Shown: in pieces, positions 55,631-64,000 of the stretch
Layout: each line of letters starts with the position of its first letter
Position numbering within the stretch: the first letter of the stretch is position 1
Program-made: the position numbers and the translations under genes
From: Ovis canadensis
Taxonomy: Eukaryota; Chordata; Mammalia; Artiodactyla; Bovidae
Length of the DNA: 64,000 bases
Assembly (NCBI RefSeq): GCF_042477335.2
Contig: NC_091245.1
Location: forward strand, 223,943,501 to 224,007,500
Direction: 5' to 3'
The notes under the pieces: model-generated
Databases searched by the model: none
What the model was told of the DNA's origin: nothing
What the model saw: only the letters and a program-made list of their open reading frames with translations

Positions 55631-56124
55631 AAGGTCATTCCAGCCTCTCCTCTCCAGCTCTGCTGTTTATCATGTACTGTTGTAAGTCCATTTACCCAAA
55701 GTTTACTTTATCTTTGGCTTACTCATGATTAGTTTATTTGTACTTGACAAGATCTTACACAGTGTAGTTCATGGTTATTTCTCCAACATTTTCTTTGCTT
55801 TTAACTCACTCTGTTACAGCCTCACTAGCCTCCTTGCTTTTATTTAAAGATGGCAGGCACCTGAGAGTCTTAGTTTTCCACTGTCTTGAATGACTTAGTC
55901 CCAGTTATCTACATGGCTTACACCCACATTGACTTCAAATCTTTGTCAAATCTCCCCCTTTCAGCAAAACCTACCCTGGGCACACATTTAAATTATAAAC
56001 CCTCCCAATAGTATTTCCAAGTTCATTTATGTTATTCAATTCTGTCTATTGTATTTTTTTGTTAATTATACTACATAATTTATTTAGTTACAACTAAATT
56101 TATTTAGTTTAATATTATATATTA
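55631..56124. other. Unassigned; possibly upstream L2 sequence
   Basis: Precedes the L2 3' end and may belong to it, but divergence hides any match. Confidence 0.35.
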
Positions 56125-56285
56125 TATTTTATCCATTGATATTAATAGTCTCCCCACATGAGAATGCAAGTGCTGTTATTTTTAGTTTTTTTTTTTTCTA
56201 TTTTTTTCACTGTTGTAGCCTGAGCGCCTGCATTAGGATCTGGTCTATAGCAGATGCTTAATAGGTATGTATTAAATTATTCAAT
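56125..56285 (+). mobile_element. L2 LINE 3' end
   Basis: Classic L2 3' word order: 'tctccccacatgagaatgca', T-rich stretch, 'cactgttgtagcctgagcgc', 'gatctggtctatagcagatg', 'cttaataggtatgtattaaa'. Confidence 0.75.
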
Positions 56286-56519
56286 TACTTTTTAACATAA
56301 ATTTTTGGTCCTCATTCCCCATTATTCATCTTGAGCTAAGGATAAATCAAACAGAAAATTATCTGGAAGTACTATCTTTGTTTTCTTCTCTGAAACAAAG
56401 TGTACACACATTTGGTGACTGAAATAGTGGCATAGACTCTTCATGGTGAAGGATGAATGGACATAAGGGAAAAATGAAACACTCAGAAATAAACCCTACT
56501 GATAACATCAGAAGGACTG
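56286..56519. other. No recognisable feature
   Basis: Nothing supported. Confidence 0.5.
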
Positions 56520-57515
56520 GTTCAGTTCAGTCGGTCAGTCGTTTCTGACTCTTTGCGACCCCATGGACTGTAGCAAGCCAGGCCTTCATGTCCATCACCA
56601 ACTCCCTGAGTTTACTCAAACTTATGTCCATTGAGCCGGTGATGCCATCCAACCATCTCATCCTCTGTCATCCCCTTCTCCTCCTGTCTTCAATCTTTCC
56701 CAGCATCAGGGTCTTTTCAAATGAATCAGTTCTTTGTATCAGGTGGCAAAAGTATTGGAGTTTCAGCTTCAGCATCAGTACTTCCAATGAATATTCAGGA
56801 CTGCTTTCCTTTAGGATGGACTGGTTGGATCTGCTTGCAGTCCAAGGGAGTCTTCTTCAACACCACAGTTCAAAAGTATCAATTATTTGGTGCTCAGCTT
56901 TTAGTCCAACTCTCACATCCATACATGACTACTGGAAACACCATAGACTTGACTAGATGGACCTTTGTTGGTAAAGTAATGTCTCTGCTTTTCAATATAC
57001 TGTCTAGGTTGGTCATAGCTTCTCTTTCATGGAGCAAGTGTCTTTTAATTTCATGGCTACAGTCACCATCTGCAGTGATTTTGGAGCCCCTCAAAATAGA
57101 GGCAATGCCAAAGAATGCTCAAATTACTGCAAAATTCCACTCATCTTATGTACTAGTAAAGTAATGCCCAAAATTCTCCAAGCCAGGCTTCAACAGTATG
57201 TGAACCATTAAATTCCAGATGTTTAAGCTGGTTTTAGAAAAGGCAGAGGAACCAGAGATCAAATTGCCAGCATCCTCTGGATCACTGAGAAAGCAAGAGA
57301 GTTCCAGAAACACATCTACTTCTGCTTTATTGACTATGCCAAAGCCTTTGACAGTGTGGACCACAACAAACTCTGGAAAATTCTTAAACAGATGGGAATA
57401 CCAGATCACCTGACCTGCCTCTTGAGAAATCTGTATGCAGACCAGGAAGCAACAGTTAGAGCTGGACATGGAACAACAAACTGGTTTCAAATAGGGAAAG
57501 GAGTCCCATTACAAA
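56520..57515 (-). mobile_element. BovB LINE with internally inverted 5' part
   Basis: Positions 56520-57096 are antisense BovB from the ttcag 3' terminus up to the 'gattttggagcccct' block. At 57097 the orientation flips: 57097-57515 is sense BovB RT, readable as NAKECSNYCK, then GRGTRDQIA and IDYAKAFDSVDHNKLWKIL in shifted frames, ending at 'gggaaaggagt'. The inverted segment is upstream in the element and about 325 bp of consensus between the two parts is missing. This arrangement fits one insertion with twin-primed inversion. No convincing target duplication is visible. Confidence 0.85.
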
Positions 57516-58177
57516 GGTATTTTGCTTTTTAATTTACATATCTCTTGTCTTAAGAATCTACAGTAAAGGTAAGTGTGTATAAGTTTTTTTCTCCTTTGAC
57601 CACCTGTAAAAGCTAAGAGGAAGAGAAAACTCCTCAGAAATCAATTCTTTCAAGAATGTAAGTCAAGAACTATTTTTCAGAATTTTTAAGTACTTAAAAT
57701 ATTAAAAAAATTGCAAAAATATAGTGTGTCCTATGATATTTTTTCCTTAGAATTATAAAATATAAAAGATCCTCTTAGTACTAAATGAAAATGATAAATA
57801 GTAAAATAAGAATATTTCTAAAGAATTAAGATGCTTCCCCACATATGAAAAGTAAAATGTATTTGAAAGATGTGTGATGACAATTTTACCTCTGTTCTTA
57901 GCTTGAGTTACAATAATACATCTGTTCTATATTTGGGGATTTTGAACACAAGATTTATAACCATTTAAGGCTGAGAATCTATTTATGTAACATGATGCTG
58001 TTAAACCAGTAAAATTAGACTTGCTAAAAGTGATCTTCAAAATAGTGTAACTATACTTAATGTTAAATGTGTGTTTTAATATACATTTCCCTCAAAACCC
58101 AAAGCATCCATATATAAGTCTCAAATAACTATAGAATATTTCCATGAAAGAAGTATCATGTTTTGTTATTATTATTG
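57516..58177. other. No recognisable feature
   Basis: AT-rich spacer between two BovB insertions. Confidence 0.5.
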
Positions 58178-59838
58178 TCAGATGATAAAGGACAAAATGT
58201 TATGGACCGAACAGAAGGAGAAGATATTAAGAAGAGGTGGCAAGAATACACAGAAGAACTGTACAAATAACATCTTCACGACCCAGATAATCATGATGAT
58301 GTGATCACTAATCTAGAGCCACACATCTTGGAATGTGAAGTCAAGTGGACCTTAGAAAGCATCACTACGAACAAAGCTAGTGGAGGTGACGGAATTCCAG
58401 TTGAGCTGTTTCAAATCCTGAAAGATGATGCTGTGAAAGTGCTGCATTCAATATGCCAGCAAATTTGGAGAAGTCAGCAGTGGCCACAGGACTGGAAAAG
58501 GTCAGTTTTCATTCCAATTCCAAAGAAAGGCAATGCAAAAGAATGCTCAAACTACCGCACAATTGCACTCATCTCACACGCTAGTAAAGCAATGCTCAAA
58601 ATTCTCCAAGCCAGGCTTCAGTAACACATGAATCGTGAACTTCCTGATGTTCAAGCTGGTTTTAGAAAAGGCAGAGGAACCAGAGATCAAACTGCCAACA
58701 TCCGCTGGATCATGGAAAAAGCAAGAGAGTTCCAGAAACACATCTATTTCTGCTTTATTGACTATGCCAAAGCCTTTGACTGTGTGGATCCCAATAAACT
58801 GTGGAAAATTCTGAAAGAGATGGGAATACCAGACCACCTAACCTGCCTCTTGAGAAATCTGTATGCAGGTCAGGAAGCAACAGTTAGAACTGGACAGGGA
58901 ACAACAGACTGGTTCCAAATAGGAAAAGGAGTATGTCAAGGCTGTCTATTGTCACCTTGCTTATTTAACTTCTATGCAGAGTACATCATGAGAAACGCTG
59001 GACTGGAAGAAACACAAGCTGGAATCAAGATTGCCGGGAGATATATCAATAACCTCAGATATGCAGATGACACCACCCTTATGGCAGAAAGAGAAGAGGA
59101 GCTAAAAAGCCTCTTGATGAAAGTGAAGGAGGAGAGTGAAAAAGTTGGCTTAAAGCTCAACATTCAGAAAATGAAGATCATGGCATCCGCTCCCATCACT
59201 TCATGGCAAATAGATGGGGAAACAGTGGAAACAGTGTCAGACTTTATTTTCTGGGCTCCAAAATCACTGCAGTTGGTGATTGCAGCCATGAAATTAAAAG
59301 ACGCTTACTCCTTGGAAGAAAAGTTATGACCAATCTAGATAGCATATTCAAAAGCAGAGACATTACTTTACCAACTAAGATCCATCTAGTCAAGGCTATG
59401 GTTTTTCTTGTGGTCATGTATGGATATGAGAGTTGGACTGTGAAGAAGGCTGAGCACCAAAGAATTGATGCTTTTGAACTGTGGTGTTGGAGAAGACTCT
59501 TGAGAGTCCCTTGGACTGCAAGGAGATCCAACCAGTCCATTCTGATGGAGATCAGCCCTGGGATTTCTTTGGAAGGAATGATGCTGAAGCTGAAGCTTCA
59601 GTACTTTGGCCACCTCATGCAAAGAGTTGACTCATTGGAAAAGACTGATGCTGGGAGGGATTGGCGGCAGGAGGGGAAGGGGACGACCAAGGATGAGATG
59701 GCTGGATGGCATCACAGACTCGATGCACGTGAGTCTGAGTGAACTCCAGGAGATGGTGATGGACAGGGAGGCCTGGCGTGCTGCGATTCATGGGGTTGCA
59801 AAGAGTTGGACACTACTGAGCGACTGAACTGAACTGAT
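58178..59838 (+). mobile_element. BovB LINE, 5'-truncated, RT and C-terminal domain retained
   Basis: About 1.66 kb in sense orientation, beginning at 'gataaaggacaaaatgttat' in the EN-RT linker and ending with the ACTGA-type terminus near 59838. It is the least damaged RT region in the window and probably a comparatively recent copy. Confidence 0.95.
58301..59742 (+). pseudogene. BovB reverse transcriptase remnant with intact YADD
   Basis: RT is open at 58301-58624 (107 codons) until a CAG TAA stop at 58622-58624. It continues in the same frame at 58628-59329 (233 codons) through GRGTRDQTAN, IDYAKAFDCVDPNKLWKIL, GVCQGCLLSPCLFN and the catalytic YADD (59060-59071). A base loss near 59255 ('ttttctgggctcc') shifts the frame, and 59203-59742 (179 codons) carries on with [32 protein letters not shown] and LKLQYFGHL. 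One stop and one frameshift are the visible lesions. The endonuclease is absent through 5' truncation, so it cannot be autonomous. Confidence 0.92.
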
Positions 59839-60164
59839 GGAGTAAATGGTTATAGTTCAGGTCACTAGTTTAATCTTTTACTGGTATGCTGATTTCCACC
59901 AGATGGTCAGAAAGATGATAATTGTGTCACCATTTATTTCTGATTTTGAACATTGTGCATAGATGTAGAGAAAGTAGTCCATATGAGACTTTTTCTTAGA
60001 CAATAGCACATTCTTGGAGTTTATTTTTAATTCTATACAAATATGTATGATTATGAACTGGCTCTATGGTAGTAGGTAGACATTGACTCTAAACTGTCCT
60101 CACTGACCTCATGGTTAACATAAGTGCTTCAGAGAGATTATATACAAATCTGTGTATTTGTGTG
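59839..60164. other. No recognisable feature
   Basis: Nothing supported. Confidence 0.5.
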
Positions 60165-60345
60165 TGCACAGGTATTCAGTCATGTTCAACATTTTGCAAC
60201 CCCATGGACTGCAGGGCTCCACTGTCCATGGAATTTTCCAGGCAAGAAAACTGAAGTGAGTTGCCATTATTTGCTCCAGGGGTCTTCTCTTGAGTCTCCT
60301 GCATTGGCAGGCAGATTCTTTACCACTACACCACTTGGGAAGCCC
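60165..60345 (-). mobile_element. Bov-tA-type SINE
   Basis: Antisense copy with core 'ccaggcaagaaaactgaag', head 'acaccacttgggaagccc'. A 12-bp deletion lies near 60285. Confidence 0.92.
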
Positions 60346-60463
60346 ATATACAAAGATACCTTTCATATATCTGATTCAGTGTTACTCAAATTACTGTTTA
60401 TACACATATAATCTATCTAATAAATGAATTCATCATGCATATGACTTTGTTTATGATAATGTT

Positions 60464-60672
60464 GGGCTTCCCAGTGGCTCAGAGGTAAAGTATCTGCCTA
60501 CAATGCAGGAGACCTGGGTTCAATCCCTAGATTGGGAAGATCCCCTGGAGAAAGATATGGCAACCCACACCAGTATTCTTGCCTGGGAAGTCCCATGGAC
60601 AGGGGAGCCTGGCAGGCTTCAGTCCATGGGGCTGCAAAAGGGTCAGACATGATGTAGCAACTAAATGACAAC
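60464..60672 (+). mobile_element. Bov-tA-type SINE
   Basis: Complete copy: 'gggcttcccagtggctcag', 'gggaagatcccctggag', 'gggtcagacatgatgtagca'. Inverted relative to the SINE 120 bp upstream (head to head). Confidence 0.93.
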
Positions 60673-62979
60673 ATGATAATGTTAGATATATTTACATTTT
60701 GAATCCTATAAAGGTGTAGGCTTAGTAGAAAATGATACTAATTTTATGACTAACCTCAGTTTTTTCTATCTGTAGTACCATGAAGAAAAAATATTATTAT
60801 CTTATGAATTGTTGTCAACATGAAATTAAATATTTGAGAAATAAAAATGGTTAAACCTGCTCAAAACTACATCATGTAGAATGAGAATGTGATGATAAAA
60901 AAAAAAAAGATGCTCTTTCTTTTCGTTTTCCTTATTTATCTTCTTCTTTCAGGCTTGTCATTTAGAGAGTTATTAATTCAATAGGTCTCACTAAGTCTTC
61001 AATATGCCAAGGAATATACTAAAGTAAAAAAAAAAAAAAAGTGATTTGTAAATTGTAACCCAGGAACCTGTTAGTCATATATTTGACCTAACCTTATTTA
61101 AAAAATTAATATCAGCATATAAATATGTATAAGGAAATTATACTTAAACAGTAACAAAAATACTAAAATCTGACTTTTCCATAAAAAAAACAAAACTCTG
61201 GTAATAGTAATTTGATATCTCCATCAGGTGTCTGTCAGTTGGAGCTGAATCACATCTGCCTTATTTATAAAGATGGGTCAGGAGAATTTTCCACTGGTAT
61301 TTCCATGTAACTAGCCTGTTTGCACAGTTATATTGTCCACCAGGACCTATAAGCATTTTCATAATCCCAGTCTCTGTCTGAAAGAAGTCTAAATCTGATT
61401 CAAGAATAGAAGTAGCAGCAAGTAAATTAATATTAACAAAGAAAATCTCTTCAGCCTCTAGGATGCTTCCATTTACTTGATTAAGAGGTTTATGTACTGC
61501 ATTATTTGCTTTTACTCAAGTTATCAGAAATTTTAGATGTAATGTCAGTAAAACGGTGTACTTTATAGTGTATTATCATTTCAATGATTCTATTGTAAAC
61601 TTAATAGTTTTACTGTGTGCATGATCTTAGCCATCAATTAACAATATTTCTTGAATACCTACAGTGTGCTCAGGATTGCATCTATGCCTTTAATTGTAAT
61701 ATTTCTATACATTTTGTTTGGAAGAGGAAAATAATAAAACATAACTCATAAATAAAACATTTTGCCAACAGTATTTTGAATTAGAATGCTGACACAATCC
61801 CTGTTTTCTTTTCTCTCCCACCATATAGAAAGCCATTGGCACAGTCATCATATCTTTAGAGTATCCACTTTAGAGAATAAGCTGAGACCCCTCCATGTGG
61901 ATTTGCTGTGTCTTATGTGGAGGGTGAGTTCATGTGTGAAATGATCTGCTTTCCTCAAGTCCACTTCTTCAGTGAGCCTCTTGAGCATGTCACATTCAGG
62001 TCATTGATACAGAAGATTCAGACATTCAACAACCTGTTTTCAAACTATGCTTTTATCAGTTATCCAAACTGCACAGATATTAACATGGAGTTTTGTCTTG
62101 AAGAATGACATATTGGATGTGTTTGCTCCATGCCTATAAAACCTAAGGACTCTTAACATTATAGCCTTCCTGAATGTCTCAGTTATTCCTGACTATGATG
62201 GATATACAGTGGTAAGAGCAGTCAGTCAAAGGCTCTTGAAGTCATAATTTATGAATATGTAGGATAACAGATAAATGTTGCCAATACATTGAAAATAGTA
62301 ATCAAAGTGTTCAAATTTGTGTCTTCAGAGTCCAGCATAGTTTCCATCTCACTGTAGATACTCTAAAAGTTTTGATGAGTATTTTTGAGGTCTTGACAAA
62401 TGCATCACCCATGCCAGATATTCTTTACCCTAGTGTCTAAATCCTTGTCATATCCTTAGCATGAAATATCTTTGGTTCCATTCTTAACTGAATTTTTGTC
62501 ACCATCTTATATCTTGTTAGCATTTTACCCTCAATTACAATTTTTAATTTTACAGACATGGTTGTTGTTTTATCATGATCACCCTCAAGACAATATTTTG
62601 TTCATTTATTTACTATTGCCACTTGGTATACAGAAAATTTAGTATTTATGAACTTTCAGTTTGAACCTCCTGTGGGTTCGTTTATTCACTCATCTTTTTG
62701 TTTTGTTTTACTTAAAAATATTTATTCAGTAGTTTCAGAAAGGAAGGTACTTTTCCATGTGTTTTCTGTACATCAGTGCACATGCAAGAAAAAGATTGTT
62801 GTGCTTTGGAGCCTGTGTTATAGCAGGTGAAACAGATAAAAACAGGAAAATATGATCAATAATTAAGTTATATTGTATGTTAAAGGTGATAAGAGTTACA
62901 AAAAAAAATAGAAAAAGAAAAGCAGGCTGTGGGGATATTGCAGTGTTAATTAGGGCAACCAAGGTGTTCCTCATTGAAT
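60673..62979. other. No recognisable feature (2.3 kb)
   Basis: AT-rich with A-runs at about 60899-60908 and 61026-61040. 'atttcttgaatacctacagt' near 61649 faintly recalls L2/MIR. Open stretches at 61908-62108 and 62648-62830 have no recognisable motif. Confidence 0.45.
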
Positions 62980-63190
62980 GTGTGTTCTCATTTTTATCCA
63001 ACTCTTTGTGATCCCATGGACTGTAGCCTGCCAGGCTCCGCTGTCCATGGAATTTTTCAGACAAAAATACTGGAACAGGTTGCTGTTTCCTTATCCAGGA
63101 AATTTTCCTGATCAAGGAATCAAACCCATGTATAATATCTCTTGCACTGGCGAGAGGATTCTTTACATCTGTGCTACCTGGGAATCCCTA
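62980..63190 (-). mobile_element. Bov-tA-type SINE
   Basis: Antisense copy with 'ccatggactgtagcctgcca', core 'cagacaaaaatactggaac', head 'gtgctacctgggaatccc'. Confidence 0.92.
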
Positions 63191-63301
63191 AGAACACTGA
63201 GGGATTTGAGCAAACCCCTGAAGAAAGTGAGAGTTTAGCAAGGAGATATTGGAAGAAGATCATTAAAGGCAGAGGAAATAGTTGTTTAAGTTCTCTAAGA
63301 T

Positions 63302-63475
63302 TGGGACTTACCTGGTGGTTCAGTGGCTAAGACTCCATGATCCCAATGCAGGGGCCCGGCTTTTATCCCTGGTCAAGGAAACAGATCCCTGAAGATCTCA
63401 TGTGCCACAGCTAAGAAAGATGGGAAAAGCACAACTAAGACCCAATGCAGCCAAATAAATAAAATAAAATTTTAA
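63302..63475 (+). mobile_element. CHR-type SINE (short form)
   Basis: 'gggacttacctggtggttca' head, 'ccaatgcaggggcccggc', 'gacccaatgcagccaaataa', then an A-rich tail. Confidence 0.88.
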
Positions 63476-63510
63476 AAAATTATTTTAAAAGATATCTTAG
63501 ACCTGGATGG

Positions 63511-63745
63511 GGGCTTCCCACATGGCACTAGTAGTAAAGAACCCACCTACCCATACAGGTAGATACAAGATCCCTGAGTCAGGAAGATCCCTTGGAGGAA
63601 GGCATGACAAACCACTCCAGTATTCTTGCCTGGAGGATCCCATGGACAGAGGAGCCTGGCAGGCTACACTCCATAGTACATAGTACATAGTACATTGTAC
63701 TCTGTACATAGTACAGAGTGAGACACAACTGGATCGACTTTGCAT
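63511..63745 (+). mobile_element. Bov-tA-type SINE with internal palindromic expansion
   Basis: Head 'gggcttcccacatggcac', core 'ccactccagtattcttgcct', end 'gagacacaactggatcgac'. Between 'ctccat' and 'gagtgagac' the usual 'ggggtcgcaaa' is replaced by about 45 bp of agtacat units and their complement. Confidence 0.93.
63672..63719. repeat. (AGTACAT)n with perfect inverted repeat
   Basis: Three direct 'catagta' units, then arms ACTCTGTAC (63699-63707) and GTACAGAGT (63711-63719) around a 3-base spacer. Confidence 0.93.
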
Positions 63746-64000
63746 GCATGCACACAAGACCTGGATGCACCTGGCATATTCAAACAACAGAAAGGAACAA
63801 AGGGAAAGGAACCCATAAAGCTTTGGGGGTTTGAGTTCATAAAAAAATGTATGAAAGTTAGAATAGTCAGACTTTTGGATTTTACTTGAAATGAAATATA
63901 GGACCACCAAATGCTGAGCAAACTTAGCATGGCCTGTGATTTAAAAGTATCGAACTGGGCGCTTTATTTAAACTAGACAATGAGAAGGGAGTCAAGGGAA
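63746..64000. other. No recognisable feature
   Basis: Nothing supported in the last 255 bp. Confidence 0.5.

Noticed and set aside
56513..57515. Target-site duplication for the inverted BovB
   Set aside because: Only short partial resemblance (aagga-type) between the outer flanks; too weak to claim.
1..64000. CRISPR arrays, operons, phage or bacterial mobile elements
   Set aside because: No regularly spaced direct repeats with unique spacers, no Shine-Dalgarno-led gene clusters; the repeats are all mammalian retroelements or microsatellites.

Overview
This is ruminant (bovid-type) nuclear DNA. It is AT-rich and non-coding, and most of the structure I can identify is transposable elements. 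The lineage call rests on several LINE and SINE families together: many BovB (RTE-clade) LINE copies, dozens of Bov-tA/Bov-A2 SINEs, CHR-type tRNA-derived SINEs, and 3' ends of the ruminant L1. Older mammalian layers lie beneath them (L1M, L2, MIR, MLT1/MaLR LTRs, Tigger1, MER5-like). I cannot separate cattle, sheep, goat or other bovids by eye. I found no credible host protein-coding exon, tRNA, rRNA or snRNA gene. The window reads as a gene desert or the inside of a long intron.

Layout. 1-12 kb: an antisense L1 (1924-4064) carrying a SINE and a BovB fragment, a second BovB fragment (5847-6380), and an MLT1 LTR split by an L1 3' end (10455-11230). 12-18 kb: paired SINEs, a near-complete BovB on the minus strand with remains of a GC-rich 5' region (13172-16695), a 42-bp tandem duplication, and a second BovB fragment. 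18-30 kb: a CHR SINE, a Tigger1 end, old L1 pieces in opposing orientation (19985-21480), SINE clusters, two abutting BovB fragments (26992-27975), and a poorly classifiable interval. 30-36 kb: an old L1M on the minus strand carrying a complete internally deleted Tigger1, an unidentified broken reading frame, seven SINE units, and an MLT1 LTR with a long TA/CA microsatellite. 36-46 kb: an L1M on the plus strand split by a SINE-BovB composite, an RPS3A processed pseudogene with target-site duplications, and a second near-complete BovB in the opposite direction. 46-64 kb: scattered SINEs, MIR and L2, a 5'-inverted ruminant L1 with duplicated target site, a 5'-inverted BovB, and a long 5'-truncated BovB with an intact YADD reverse transcriptase motif.

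Nothing here works as a gene system. The content is a stratified record of retrotransposition, and nesting gives relative ages: L1M before Tigger1, MLT1 before ruminant L1, and L1 and L1M before BovB and Bov-A SINEs. The three BovB copies that reach the endonuclease each carry stops or frameshifts, and each has a different lesion in a catalytic motif. The most interesting items are the inversion-bearing insertions, the SINE-BovB composite, the 3-kb inverted BovB pair around 36-46 kb, and the degenerate repeat in the BovB 5' region. I see no convincing previously undescribed biological system. Coordinates of old repeats are approximate to about 10-30 bp.
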